In this document: positions 52,486 through 61,753 of the stretch, piece after piece | Layout of the letters: each line of letters begins with the position of its first letter | Position numbering within the stretch: the first letter of the stretch is position 1 | From: Paraburkholderia acidipaludis NBRC 101816 | Lineage (GTDB): Bacteria; Pseudomonadota; Gammaproteobacteria; Burkholderiales; Burkholderiaceae | DNA: 64,000 bases | Reading direction: 5' to 3' | Assembly: GCF_000684975.1 (NCBI RefSeq) | Contig: NZ_BAXZ01000004.1 | Span: forward strand, 333,986-397,985 | Notes under the pieces: generated by a model | Told to the model about the DNA's origin: nothing | What the model saw: the letters and a program-made list of their open reading frames with translations, nothing else | Database searches by the model: none | Translations under genes and position numbers: made by a program

Positions 52486-53276
52486 GAGCGGGCCACCAGA
52501 ACGTTGTCGCACACCTTGCGCAATTGCGCGAGGTGCGTGCGCCGGACTTCGGGCTCGACGATCAGATAGTCGAGCCCGGCCACGGGCGCGACCGTAAACG
52601 GCGCGGAGCGCATCAGCTTCGCGCACGTGACGGCGGCGGCGGCGAGACCGCTCGCCCGGATCATGGCGCGTTTCATCTCCGCATCGTCGGCATCGAATGC
52701 GGCGAGGCCTTCGGCCGGATCGAGCGCGCAGACGCCGACGAAGCAGAGATCGGCGCGTATTTGCTGGAGCTGGGCCAGCGCCGTTGCCCCGACGGTGCCG
52801 CCCACGCGTGGCCCGATGGAGCCGCCGATCAGAACCACCTTGAAACCCGGGCGATGCACGAGGCGCACGCACGCTTCGGGCGAGGTGGTGATCACGGTGA
52901 GATCGGCATGATCGGGCAGTGCGGCCGCGATTTCCGCATTGGTCGAGCCGACGTCGAGCAGAATGACCTGGCCGCGCTGCACGATCGACGCGGCCACGCT
53001 CGCAAGACGCGCTTTCGCCTGCCGGTCTTCCTGCATGCGTGCCGCGAGCGGCTGGTCGGCCGGCGAGGCGAGCAGCGCGCCGCCATAGACGCGCTTGCAG
53101 TGTCCGGCGTCCGCCAGGTCGCGCAGGTGGCGACGGACAGTGTGCTCGGAGGTGTTGAATTCCGTGGCGAGCTGGGCGGCCAGCACGCGGCCGTCGCTAC
53201 GCAGGCGCTCCAGTATCAGCCGCTCGCGTTCGTCGGGCATGAGCCCTTCCAGGGCTTCCGTTCGGGTTCGTTGCAT
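52482..53276 (-). CDS. DeoR-family transcriptional regulator
   Basis: 264 residues: N-terminal helix-turn-helix (RLRSDGRVLAAQLATEFNTS, EHTVRRHLRDL) and sugar-phosphate-type sensor domain (ILLDVGSTNAEIAAALPD, GGTVGATALAQLQQIRADLC). It likely controls the coupled YbjJ-like transporter. The start may instead be the ATG 12 codons later, which has GGAAGGG just upstream. Direct repeats in its promoter are candidate operators. Confidence 0.87.
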   Translation of the reverse strand: MQRTRTEALEGLMPDERERLILERLRSDGRVLAAQLATEFNTSEHTVRRHLRDLADAGHCKRVYGGALLASPADQPLAARMQEDRQAKARLASVAASIVQRGQVILLDVGSTNAEIAAALPDHADLTVITTSPEACVRLVHRPGFKVVLIGGSIGPRVGGTVGATALAQLQQIRADLCFVGVCALDPAEGLAAFDADDAEMKRAMIRASGLAAAAVTCAKLMRSAPFTVAPVAGLDYLIVEPEVRRTHLAQLRKVCDNVLVARS

Positions 53277-53324
53277 ACGCTCGTCTCGGATTTCGGTGCC
53301 GGATCCCGCGTGCGGGATAGATCA

Positions 53325-53353
53325 AAAACGAGCATAAAATATCGTAAACGAGC
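53325..53353. promoter_or_regulatory. Direct-repeat operator in front of the DeoR gene
   Basis: AAACGAGCA occurs twice (53325-53333 and 53345-53353), 20 bp apart, in the AT-rich part of the region between the DeoR gene and the Ldh-type gene. Two in-phase repeats of this kind are usual for DeoR-family repressors. Confidence 0.5.
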
Positions 53354-53420
53354 AGAAGATGCAAATGGGGCGTCGGGTTCCCGAACGGATCCCATCGGCG
53401 GATCCTGCCGCCGGGATGTT

Positions 53421-53539
53421 ATGGTCTACGAAGCGACGCGCCATTGGCGCGAAGCCCATTTCGGCAAGGATTGCATGGGCAGTGGACCGGCACGCCGTAT
53501 ATCGCGCAGATGCTGCGCGACGAGGTGCAGGCACGATAA
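53421..53539 (+). pseudogene. Possible short frameshifted coding relic
   Basis: Two frames join into one protein-like sequence if one base is added near 53470: VYEATRHWREAHFGKD continuing as LHGQWTGTPYIAQMLRDEVQ before a TAA. With the added base the length is exactly 40 codons. I do not recognise the protein. The rest of the 53277-53677 gap holds the DeoR operator and no other gene. Confidence 0.3.
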
Positions 53540-53677
53540 GCGTGGGGCGGGGCCAGGAGAGGGTTGCCATGCCGGAACACGGAGGAATCTCGACGGCGAT
53601 CGCTTGATCAAGTACCTTTGTCAGGGTGAGCTGGATTGATGTTTTCTTTCATTACTGTCACCTGAGAGGTTGATCCC

Positions 53678-54805
53678 ATGCCGAACGCCGCCGTCTCCAC
53701 GGGTTCCGAAGTCGTCATCCCCGCGCAAGCGCTGCACGCATTCGTCGTCGCCATCTGGCGCGCCGCGGGCAGCGAGGCGCGCGAGGCGGCGCTCGTGGCC
53801 GATCACCTTGTCGGCGCGAACCTCGCCGGTCACGACTCGCACGGCGTGGGCATGATTCCGCGCTACGTGCTGTCGTGCCGCGAGGGCGAACTGAAGCTCA
53901 ATGCGCACGTCGAACTGGTGCGCGACGCGGGCGCCGTGTTGACGATGGAGGGCGGGCGCGGTTTCGGTCAGGTGGTCGCGTTCGAGGCCATGGAGCGCGG
54001 CATCGAACGTGCGAAGGCCCTCGGCATTTGCGCGGTCGGACTGCGCAACGCCCATCACATCGGCCGCATCGGTCACTGGGCCGAGCAGTGCGCGCGTGCC
54101 GGGCTCGTGTCGTTCCACTTTGTGAACGTGGCCGGCGACCCGCTCGTCGCCCCGTTCGGCGGCATCGACCGGCGCTTCGGCACCAATCCGTTCTGCGCCG
54201 CGTTCGTGCGCCCGGGGCAAGCGCCCATCGTGCTCGACTTCGCCACGAGCGCGATCGCGGCGGGCAAGGTGCGCGTGGCGTACAACAAGGGCGTGGAGGT
54301 GCCGCACGAGACCCTGATCGACCAGGACGGCCGGCCGACCCGCGACCCCGGCGCACTCTTCTCCGAAGCGCAGCACGGCGCGCTGCGGGCGTTTGGGGGT
54401 GCTGTGGCCGGCCATAAGGGCTCGGGGCTCGCGGCGATGTGCGAGCTGCTTGCCGGGGCGCTGAGCGGCGGTTTTACCTCGCACACCGAAACCATCGTCA
54501 CGAGCCATGCGATCGTCAACTGCATGACCTCGGTGATCGTCGATCCCGACGCGTTCGATGCGCCGTCACGCGACAGCGAAGCGCAGGCGTTCGTGGCGTG
54601 GCTGAAGGCCACGCGCCGCGAGCCGGGCGTGGATGAAGTGCTGCTGCCCGGCGAACGCGAGGACGCGACGCGGCGCACGCGCGGGGAGCATGGCATTCCT
54701 GTCGATGCGACGAGCTGGGCGCAGATCGTCGACGCCGCGCGGATGGTGGGCGTGGCGGAGCGCGACATTGCCGCCTGCGGCGGCGGCCAGGCGGCTGCGC
54801 ACTAG
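53678..54805 (+). CDS. Ldh-family (malate/L-lactate/ureidoglycolate type) oxidoreductase
   Basis: 375-residue NAD(P)H-dependent enzyme of the Ldh_2 family (malate dehydrogenase, ureidoglycolate dehydrogenase, piperideine-2-carboxylate reductase). Marks are NLAGHDSHGVGMIPRYV (catalytic His), RNAHHIGRIGHWAEQCARAG and FGGIDRRFGTNPFCAAF, GHKGSGLAAMCELLAGALSG. GAGAGG stands 9 bases before the ATG. The substrate is not evident. It diverges from the DeoR gene. Confidence 0.85.
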   Translation: MPNAAVSTGSEVVIPAQALHAFVVAIWRAAGSEAREAALVADHLVGANLAGHDSHGVGMIPRYVLSCREGELKLNAHVELVRDAGAVLTMEGGRGFGQVVAFEAMERGIERAKALGICAVGLRNAHHIGRIGHWAEQCARAGLVSFHFVNVAGDPLVAPFGGIDRRFGTNPFCAAFVRPGQAPIVLDFATSAIAAGKVRVAYNKGVEVPHETLIDQDGRPTRDPGALFSEAQHGALRAFGGAVAGHKGSGLAAMCELLAGALSGGFTSHTETIVTSHAIVNCMTSVIVDPDAFDAPSRDSEAQAFVAWLKATRREPGVDEVLLPGEREDATRRTRGEHGIPVDATSWAQIVDAARMVGVAERDIAACGGGQAAAH

Positions 54806-55110
54806 CACGGGCGAGCGCCCGCAACGGGCGTTTCCGGCGAACGCTCAGGACTACCGCCTTCCCGTTTCCTCCACGTCTACCCGTAGTTATCCTGGGTAGG
54901 ACGAATCACCCCGGCCGGGACGCATGACGCGTCGCCGGCCGCCTTGCACGGCCGCAATCCGGCGGTGAGCCGCCGTGATTGTTCGCGATCCGCGAATGAC
55001 GTATTCGGTCGTTATCCCGTTCCTGCCGTGTTGCCCTTGCCCCTATCTTTGCGCCATCGACGCACGAAGCCGGGGCGGTCCCGATGCCGAGTCGATTCAA
55101 GGAGACACAG
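54806..55110. other. Upstream region of the first hydroquinone-cluster transporter
   Basis: 305 bp without a gene. It holds a GC hairpin (GGGCGAGCGCCC) after the Ldh-type gene, an inverted repeat CTACCC/GGGTAG (54877-54899), and the 27-bp shared element at 54977-55003. Confidence 0.5.
54977..55003. promoter_or_regulatory. Shared operator copy 1 (LysR-type candidate)
   Basis: A 27-bp element with core GTTCGCG-ATC-CGCGAAT, 24 of 27 bases identical to the element at 57434-57460 before hapC. It ends 107 bp before the MFS start codon. Binding by the LysR protein at 56498 is inferred. Confidence 0.65.
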
Positions 55111-56376
55111 ATGAAATCGAACGAATGGGACGTGGCCTACGAATGGAAGGCCGTGGCGCTGCTGGCGCTAGGATTCGGCCTCGTGGGCCTCGACCGGTGG
55201 CTGATCGCGCCGCTCTTTCCGTCCATCATGAAAGACCTGCATCTGGATGCGCAGGACGTCGGCAACTGCATCGGCATACTCGGGCTTTCGTGGGGCGTTT
55301 TCGCGGCGCTGATGGGCGGCATTTCCGACAAGATCGGGCGGCGCAAGGTGCTGATTCCCGCGATTCTCGCGTTTTCGCTGCTGTCCGGCTTCTCGGGCCT
55401 CGCCGGCGGCCTCATGAGCCTGCTGGCCGTGCGCGCGCTGATGGGCGTGGCCGAAGGCTCGTTCTGTCCGACCAGCTTCGCCGCGACCGCGGACGCCTCG
55501 CACCCGAAGCGCCGCGGCTTCAACCTCGGGCTCCAGCAAAGCGGCTTCGCGTTGTTCGGCCTCGCGCTCTCGCCGATCATCGCGACGCAATTGCTGAACG
55601 TGGTGACCTGGCGCTGGGTGTTCGCGCTCGTGTCGGTTCCGGGGCTGATTCTCGGTCTGCTCATGTTCCGCGTGATTCGCGAACCGAAGGCCGCGCACAC
55701 GCAGACACCGGTGCGCGCGACGGTGCAGCGCGAGCGCGGCCACTGGCGCGACGTGCTGAAGAGCCGCAACATTCCCGTCGCGATGGCCGCGCTCTTTTGC
55801 GCCATGACGGGCGTGTTCGTGCTCGGCGCCATGATGCCGCTCTATCTCACCGAATACCTTTCGATCGATACGCAGCATATGGGCGTGATCGTTTCGGCAA
55901 TCGGCTTTGGCGGGTTCGTCGGGCAATTCGGCTTGCCCGGCCTCTCCGATCTCACCGGGCGGCGCATTGCGAGCATCGTCGGCTTCGCGGGCACGGCCGT
56001 CGTGCTCTACGTGTTCCGCGGGCTCGGCGCCCAGCCGGTCGCCCTGTTCGCGACGCTGTTCGCCGCGGCGTTCTTCACGCTCGGCCTCGTTTCGCTGCTG
56101 TCCGGTCCCGTCGCGACGGAAGCGGCGCCGGCGGGCATGGTCTCGACCTCGATCGGTATCGTGGTGGGCGCGGGCGAGATCTTCGGCGGCGGCGTGGCGC
56201 CCGCGCTCGCCGGCTTCGTCGCCAAACACTTCGGCATTCAGAACATTCTCTGGCTGCCCATCTGCGCCGTGCTGCTCGGCATCGTCGTGAGCCTGCTGCT
56301 GGTGGAGACCGCGCCGGCGCGCCTTGGCAAGCGCGGGCTGGCGGCAGTCGTCCCGGCGGCGGAGCAGCCGGAGTAA
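55111..56376 (+). CDS. MFS transporter of the hydroquinone cluster (first copy)
   Basis: 421 residues, 12 predicted helices. FGLVGLDRWLIAPLFPSIMK, SDKIGRRKVLIPAILAFSLL and GVAEGSFCPTSFAATADASH recur nearly unchanged in the transporter at 62618, so the two are paralogues. AAGGAGACACAG precedes the ATG. It shares the 27-bp upstream element with hapC and may import the aromatic precursor (inference). Confidence 0.85.
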   Translation: MKSNEWDVAYEWKAVALLALGFGLVGLDRWLIAPLFPSIMKDLHLDAQDVGNCIGILGLSWGVFAALMGGISDKIGRRKVLIPAILAFSLLSGFSGLAGGLMSLLAVRALMGVAEGSFCPTSFAATADASHPKRRGFNLGLQQSGFALFGLALSPIIATQLLNVVTWRWVFALVSVPGLILGLLMFRVIREPKAAHTQTPVRATVQRERGHWRDVLKSRNIPVAMAALFCAMTGVFVLGAMMPLYLTEYLSIDTQHMGVIVSAIGFGGFVGQFGLPGLSDLTGRRIASIVGFAGTAVVLYVFRGLGAQPVALFATLFAAAFFTLGLVSLLSGPVATEAAPAGMVSTSIGIVVGAGEIFGGGVAPALAGFVAKHFGIQNILWLPICAVLLGIVVSLLLVETAPARLGKRGLAAVVPAAEQPE

Positions 56377-56497
56377 GGAGACCGAAGCGGTTGGCTCCTC
56401 ACGCTCCCTTGCCTCGCTTGCGCTGCTGCTTCCCACGGGATCGGCAGCGCACGACCCGTATACACTGAGGGCCTGAACACGGGGACGAGGGAGCAGA

Positions 56498-57427
56498 ATG
56501 GACCGCTTTTTGAGCATCGAAGCCTTCGTGCGGGTGGCGGAGACCAGCAGCTTCGCCGAAGCCGCAAGACAGCTGGGCGTGACGAGTTCGGTGGTGACGA
56601 ACCGCATCCAGCAGCTGGAGAAGTTCGTCGATGCGCCGCTCTTTCATCGCAGCACACGGCACGTGCGCCTCTCGGAAGTTGGCGAGACGTTCTACCGCGA
56701 GTGCGCCGAAGTCGTGGGGCGCGTCAACGAACTGACCGACCAGATGCGCGAGCTGCGCGCCACGCCCACGGGCCGCCTGCGCATTCAGGTGCTGCCCGGC
56801 TTCGCGCTCGGCCATTTCGGGCCGGCGCTCGCGGAATTCAATCGCCGCTATCCGGGCATCCAGCTCGACGTGATCGTCAACGATCGCGTGGTCGATCCGA
56901 TCGAAGAGGGCTTCGACGTCGCGTTCCAGATCTTCCCGCCCATCTCCGAGTCGCTGATCGAGCGGAAGCTCTTCACCGTGCGGCGGCTCTTCTGCGCGAC
57001 GCCCGCCTATGTGATCGAGCATGGCGCGCCGCAGCATCCGCGCGAATTGCTGCAGCACACCACGGCGCTTTATTCGGGCTATCCCTCGCGCAACCGCTGG
57101 GCCATGACGCGCGGCGACGAAGTGGTCGAGATGGAGCTGCCGGGCATGATCCGCTCGAATTCGGTGCACCTGCTGCGCGATTACGCGCTCACGGGCGGCG
57201 GCGTGGTATGCCTGCCCACGCTCGTGGCGAGCGCCGCGCTGCTCGACGGCTCGCTCGTGCCCATCCTTACGGATTACGCGCTTTCGCCGCTGAGCTTCGC
57301 GGCCGTCTATCCCGCCACGCAACGACAGGCGCTCAAGGTGAAGGCGCTTGTCGAATTCCTCGCCGAATACCTCGGCCCCGAGCCCGTGTGGGACCTGCCG
57401 CTGCTCGAGCGCGGCTGGGTGCGCTAG
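56498..57427 (+). CDS. LysR-family regulator of the hydroquinone cluster
   Basis: 309 residues; helix-turn-helix SSFAEAARQLGVTSSVVTNR, then STRHVRLSEVGETFYRE and an effector domain (LPGFALGHFGPALAEFNRRY). It lies between the first transporter and hapC in the same orientation. It is the only regulator gene in the cluster and therefore the best candidate for the two shared 27-bp elements. Confidence 0.88.
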   Translation: MDRFLSIEAFVRVAETSSFAEAARQLGVTSSVVTNRIQQLEKFVDAPLFHRSTRHVRLSEVGETFYRECAEVVGRVNELTDQMRELRATPTGRLRIQVLPGFALGHFGPALAEFNRRYPGIQLDVIVNDRVVDPIEEGFDVAFQIFPPISESLIERKLFTVRRLFCATPAYVIEHGAPQHPRELLQHTTALYSGYPSRNRWAMTRGDEVVEMELPGMIRSNSVHLLRDYALTGGGVVCLPTLVASAALLDGSLVPILTDYALSPLSFAAVYPATQRQALKVKALVEFLAEYLGPEPVWDLPLLERGWVR

Positions 57428-57433
57428 CGGCGG

Positions 57434-57460
57434 GATTGTTCGCGAAGCGCGAATGCCGTA
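57434..57460. promoter_or_regulatory. Shared operator copy 2 before hapC
   Basis: Core TTCGCG-AAG-CGCGAA is a perfect dyad (57439-57453) inside a 27-bp element that matches the copy at 54977 in 24 positions. It starts 6 bp after the LysR stop and lies about 90-115 bp before the hapC start. Confidence 0.7.
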
Positions 57461-57547
57461 ATCGTTCGCTCGCCGGTTGTTGTGGTTCCGTTGCGCTCCT
57501 AAAGTTGTCTCAACGATAACTTCCCTATCGTCGTGAAGGAGACAGCA

Positions 57548-58042
57548 ATGACCACTACGTCGTTTCAAACCTACTTCGGCTCGCTAGAAAAGCATCGCAA
57601 GGGCGAGATCGAAATCACCAGCGGCTCCGCGAGCCACTACGTCTTTTCCAACATCTTCGAAGTCGCGTCGAAGTCGGCGCCCTACGAAAAGGTCGTGGCC
57701 GGCAAGAACCTCGAATACGTGATCGAGGTGCTGCGCACCGAGGGACCGTCGCCCTGGTTCGCCTGCGCGCACGATGAGTTCGTCATCCTGATGGACGGCG
57801 AGGTGCGCATCGACTTCATCAAGCTCGACACGCCGCCCGCCGGCAGCACCGGCACCGTCCTCGCGGGCGAGGCTCCGCGGGGGCGCGCGATGGGCCATGT
57901 CGCGCTGCGCCGCGGCCATCAGGCGCTGCTGCCCGCGGGCTGCGCGTACCGCTTCAACGCACCCAGGGCCGGCGTGGCGCTCGTGCAGACGATGATCGGC
58001 GAGCTTTCGGTGCAGAAGTGGGCCGACATCTGCTTGCACTGA
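57548..58042 (+). CDS. hapC: Hydroquinone 1,2-dioxygenase small subunit
   Basis: 164-residue cupin-like protein, the expected size of the small subunit (about 17.8 kDa) of hydroquinone dioxygenases HapCD/PnpCD. Recognisable parts: SHYVFSNIFEVASKSAPYEK and WFACAHDEFVILMDGEVRID. The metal site is on the large subunit, encoded 45 bp downstream. GAAGGAGACAGC precedes the ATG. With HapD it opens the hydroquinone ring between C1 and C2 to 4-hydroxymuconic semialdehyde. Confidence 0.85.
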   Translation: MTTTSFQTYFGSLEKHRKGEIEITSGSASHYVFSNIFEVASKSAPYEKVVAGKNLEYVIEVLRTEGPSPWFACAHDEFVILMDGEVRIDFIKLDTPPAGSTGTVLAGEAPRGRAMGHVALRRGHQALLPAGCAYRFNAPRAGVALVQTMIGELSVQKWADICLH

Positions 58043-58087
58043 GCGGCCTGCACCGACACACGACCCCACCAGGATCAGGAGACAAAT

Positions 58088-59107
58088 ATGGCAACCCTCG
58101 ACACCAATCTGCCCGCAGCGGGCTTCGCCGCCGACCTCGTGCAGGCGAGCGAGCCCGACGCCGTGACCGGCTATCGCCGCTACACGCTCGGCCAATTCGA
58201 ATTCCAGCGCGACGAGTATTTCGTGAAAATCAGCTGGCCCGCGAAAGGTCAGACGCGCACGCATGCGGTCCCGGCCGACGCCTTCCTGCGCGCGATGATG
58301 CGCGACGTCGCCTGGGGCTTCTTCTACGGCTGGGTCAACTTCGACCACGTGTTCGGCACGCGCAATCATTACGGCAAGGTCGACATCTATGCGGGCTCCT
58401 TCAACGGCATCATGAAGGAGGCCGGCGTGGACTACATGGAAACCTTCGAGACGCCGGCCATCATGGCGACCTTCAAGGCGATCCTGCACGACTGGACCAA
58501 CGCGGGTTTCGATCCGTTCGCGGCGCCCGAGGAAACCGGCACGGCGTTCGGCCGCAAGCACGGCGACAACGACGCCGCGATCGAGCGCACGCGCATCGCC
58601 ACGCGCCGCATGCCGGGCCTCGAAGGCGACTCGCCCCTGCGCGACGATTTGCCCGTGAACCGCGCCTTTGCCGACGTGCCGCAGGACGAGCCCGAAGTGC
58701 ACGTCGAGCCCGGCTTCGAAGGGCAACTGCATGCGTTCAACCTGTTCAAGTACCTCTCGCGCTCGGACGTCACGTGGAATCCGTCCGTCACGTCGGTCTG
58801 CGGCCAGAGCCTCTTTTGCCCGACCACCGAGGAATTCATCCTGCCGGTCTTCCACGGCAACGATCGCGTGGAGTGGTTTCTTCAGCTCTCCGATGAAATC
58901 GTCTGGGACATCGGCGACAAGAACACCGGCGCGCCGCGTGCGCGTATCACGATGCGCGCGGGCGACATCTGCGCGATGCCGGCCGACATTCGCCACCAGG
59001 GTTATTCGACGAAGCGCTCGATGCTGCTCGTGTGGGAAAACGCCACGCCGAATCTGCCCAGGCGCTATGAAAGCGGCGAGCTGAAGCCGTATCCCGTCGA
59101 CTTCTGA
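58088..59107 (+). CDS. hapD: Hydroquinone 1,2-dioxygenase large (catalytic) subunit
   Basis: 339 residues. His256, Asn258, Glu262 (VFHGNDRVEWF) and His303 (DIRHQGYS) fall at the residue numbers I recall for the Fe(II) ligands of PnpD of the para-nitrophenol pathway. Other strong blocks: DVAWGFFYGWVNFDHVFGTR and LHAFNLFKYLSRSDVTWNPS. CAGGAGACAAAT precedes the ATG. Fe(II)-dependent extradiol-type ring cleavage in the cytoplasm. Confidence 0.9.
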   Translation: MATLDTNLPAAGFAADLVQASEPDAVTGYRRYTLGQFEFQRDEYFVKISWPAKGQTRTHAVPADAFLRAMMRDVAWGFFYGWVNFDHVFGTRNHYGKVDIYAGSFNGIMKEAGVDYMETFETPAIMATFKAILHDWTNAGFDPFAAPEETGTAFGRKHGDNDAAIERTRIATRRMPGLEGDSPLRDDLPVNRAFADVPQDEPEVHVEPGFEGQLHAFNLFKYLSRSDVTWNPSVTSVCGQSLFCPTTEEFILPVFHGNDRVEWFLQLSDEIVWDIGDKNTGAPRARITMRAGDICAMPADIRHQGYSTKRSMLLVWENATPNLPRRYESGELKPYPVDF

Positions 59108-59144
59108 GCCCACGCTGCTCGCCCGCATTCACCGAGGAACACTC

Positions 59145-60611
59145 ATGCAAACGCAACTCTTCATCGACGGCCGCTTCACCGATGCCGTGGAAGGCGGCAC
59201 GATCGACGTGCTCAATCCGCACGACGGCACGCTGATCACGAAGATCGCCGCCGCCACGGCCGCCGACGTCGATCTCGCCGTCGCCGCCGCCGCGCGCGCC
59301 TTTCCGAAGTGGGCCGCGCTGCCCGCCGCGGAGCGCGGCCGGCTGCTGCTGCGCCTTGCCGACGCCATCGAGGCGAACGCCGAGGAACTCGCGCAGCTCG
59401 AATCGCTCGACACGGGCCACCCGATCCGCGACTCGCGCGCGCTCGACGTGCCGCGCACGGCCGCGTGCTTCCGCTACTTCGGCGGCATGGCCGACAAACT
59501 GCAGGGCTCCGTGATTCCCGTCGAAACGGGTTTTCTGAACTACGTGCAGCGCACGCCCATCGGCGTGGTGGGCCAGATCGTGCCGTGGAATTTCCCGCTC
59601 ATGTTCACGAGCTGGAAGATGGGCCCGGCGCTGGCCGCAGGCAACACGGTCGCGCTGAAGCCCTCCGAGATCACGCCGCTCTCCACGCTGCGCATCGTCG
59701 AGCTGATGGCCGAAGTGGGCTTTCCTCCGGGCGTCGTCAACATCGTCGCGGGCTACGGGCATACCGCCGGGCAGCGGCTGGCTGAGCACGAGGGCGTGGG
59801 CAAGATCGCCTTCACCGGATCGACGGCAACGGGGCGGCGCATTGTCGAAGCCTCGCAGGGCAACCTCAAGCGCGTGCAGCTCGAACTGGGCGGCAAGGGC
59901 GCCAACATCGTGTTCGACGACGCCGATCTCGACGCCGCCGTCAACGGCGCCGCGTGGGCGATCTTTCACAACCAGGGGCAGGCCTGCATTGCCGGCTCGC
60001 GGCTCATCCTGCACGAGCGTATCGCCGATGCTTTTCTCGAGCGCTTCGTCGCGCTGGCGTCGTCGATCCGTGTCGGCCATCCGCTCGATCCCGAAACGGA
60101 GATGGGGCCGCTCACGTCGAAGCAGCATCAGGAGCGCGTGCTGGCATTCGTCGACGTAGCGCGCGAAGAGGGCGGCCGCGTGCTGACGGGCGGCAGCGCG
60201 CCGCGCGATGCGTCGCTCGCCAACGGCTATTACGTGAGTCCGACCGTCGTGGAAGCGGCGAGCCCGCGCGACCGCGTCGCGCAGGAGGAAGTGTTCGGAC
60301 CGTTCGTTACCGTGCTGCGTTTTCGCACCGACGAGGAAGCGCTCGCCATCGCGAACGGCACGCAGTATGGGCTCGGCAGCGGCCTCTGGACGCGCGACCT
60401 GTCGCGCGCCCATCGCCTGGCCGGGCAGATTCACGCGGGCATGTGCTGGATCAACTGCTACAAGCGCGTGAACCCGGGCAGCCCGTTCGGCGGCGTGGGG
60501 CAGTCGGGCTATGGCCGCGAAATGGGCTTCGAGGCGATGCACGACTACACCGAAGCGCGCTCGGTCTGGGTCAACGTGGATGGCAACGTGCCGCCGCACT
60601 TCAAGCGCTGA
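59145..60611 (+). CDS. hapE: 4-Hydroxymuconic semialdehyde dehydrogenase (ALDH family)
   Basis: 488-residue NAD(P)-dependent aldehyde dehydrogenase. WNFPLMFTSWKMGPALAAGN, FTGSTATGRRIVEA, ELGGKGANIVFDDAD (general-base Glu) and FHNQGQACIAGSRL (catalytic Cys) are intact. Directly after the dioxygenase genes, it should oxidise the ring-cleavage product to maleylacetate, as HapE/PnpE do. The family alone does not prove the substrate; the operon order does the work. Confidence 0.88.
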   Translation: MQTQLFIDGRFTDAVEGGTIDVLNPHDGTLITKIAAATAADVDLAVAAAARAFPKWAALPAAERGRLLLRLADAIEANAEELAQLESLDTGHPIRDSRALDVPRTAACFRYFGGMADKLQGSVIPVETGFLNYVQRTPIGVVGQIVPWNFPLMFTSWKMGPALAAGNTVALKPSEITPLSTLRIVELMAEVGFPPGVVNIVAGYGHTAGQRLAEHEGVGKIAFTGSTATGRRIVEASQGNLKRVQLELGGKGANIVFDDADLDAAVNGAAWAIFHNQGQACIAGSRLILHERIADAFLERFVALASSIRVGHPLDPETEMGPLTSKQHQERVLAFVDVAREEGGRVLTGGSAPRDASLANGYYVSPTVVEAASPRDRVAQEEVFGPFVTVLRFRTDEEALAIANGTQYGLGSGLWTRDLSRAHRLAGQIHAGMCWINCYKRVNPGSPFGGVGQSGYGREMGFEAMHDYTEARSVWVNVDGNVPPHFKR

Positions 60612-60618
60612 GGCTCAC

Positions 60619-61695
60619 ATGGAGCGATTCGTCTGGCAGGGGATGCCCTCGCGCGTGGTGTTCGAGTGGGGCGCGCTTGCCCGCTTGCCCGAGGAGGTCG
60701 AGCGGCTGGGGGCACGGCGCGCGCTGATTCTGGCGACGCCCGAGCAGCGCGCGCTGGCCGACGAGGTGGCGCGCGCGCTCGGCTCACGCGCCGCGGGCGT
60801 GCATGCCGAAGCGGTCATGCACGTGCCCGTGGAGGTTGCCCGCGCCGCGTGCGTAGCGGCTGACGCGCTCGACGCCGATTGCTGCGTGGCCGTGGGCGGC
60901 GGTTCGACCATCGGGCTCGGCAAGGCGATCGCGCTCGAATCGTTGCTGCCGATCCTGGCCGTGCCCACGACCTATGCGGGCTCGGAAATGACGCCGATTT
61001 ACGGTCTCACCGAAGGCGGCCTCAAGCGCACCGGACGCGATCCGCGCGTGCTGCCGCGCACGGTGATCTACGATCCGTCGCTTACGCTGTCGTTGCCGGC
61101 GCCCATTTCGGCGGCCTCGGGCGTCAACGCGATGGCGCACGCGGTGGAAGCGCTCTACGCCGAAGACGCGAATCCCATCATCAGCCTGATGGCGGAGGAA
61201 TCGATCCGCGCGCTGGGCGAAGCGCTGCCGGTCATCGTACGCACTCCCGACGATGCGGCGATGCGCAGCCGCGCGCTGTATGGCGCGTGGCTTGCCGGCA
61301 CGTGCCTGGGCGCGGTAGGCATGGCGCTGCATCATAAGCTCTGCCACACATTGGGCGGTACGTTCGATCTGCCGCATGCGGCCCTGCACGCGGCGCTGTT
61401 GCCGCACACGGCGCACTACAACCATACGGCGGCGCCCGAAGCGCTTGCGCGCGTGGCGCGCGCGCTTGGCGGCGGCAAGGCTGAAGAGGCAGGGCAGGCC
61501 GGTCCGCTGCTGTACGCGCTGAATCGCGCGCTCGGCATTCCGGCGGCGCTGAAGGAGATCGGCATGCCGGAAACGGGACTCGACGAAGCGGCCGATCTTG
61601 CCAGCCGGAACCCTTACGCGAACCCGCGCGCCGTGGAGCGCGAGGCGATTCGCGCGCTGCTGCAGCGGGCCTGGGAAGGCGTCGCGCCGGGCTGA
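60619..61695 (+). CDS. hapF: Maleylacetate reductase
   Basis: 358-residue iron-type alcohol dehydrogenase family protein that reduces maleylacetate to 3-oxoadipate with NAD(P)H. VAVGGGSTIGLGKAIAL, PTTYAGSEMTPIYGLTEGGL and RVLPRTVIYDPSLTLSLP are close to known maleylacetate reductases; metal-site-region histidines lie in AMAHAVEAL and MALHHKLCHTLGGTFDLPH. GAGG stands 6 bases before the ATG, 7 bp after hapE. Confidence 0.92.
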   Translation: MERFVWQGMPSRVVFEWGALARLPEEVERLGARRALILATPEQRALADEVARALGSRAAGVHAEAVMHVPVEVARAACVAADALDADCCVAVGGGSTIGLGKAIALESLLPILAVPTTYAGSEMTPIYGLTEGGLKRTGRDPRVLPRTVIYDPSLTLSLPAPISAASGVNAMAHAVEALYAEDANPIISLMAEESIRALGEALPVIVRTPDDAAMRSRALYGAWLAGTCLGAVGMALHHKLCHTLGGTFDLPHAALHAALLPHTAHYNHTAAPEALARVARALGGGKAEEAGQAGPLLYALNRALGIPAALKEIGMPETGLDEAADLASRNPYANPRAVEREAIRALLQRAWEGVAPG

Positions 61696-61753
61696 GCACC
61701 GTGGCTTTGCCCGGCAACGAAAGACTGAACGACATTGGAGGGAGCTGAACGCC

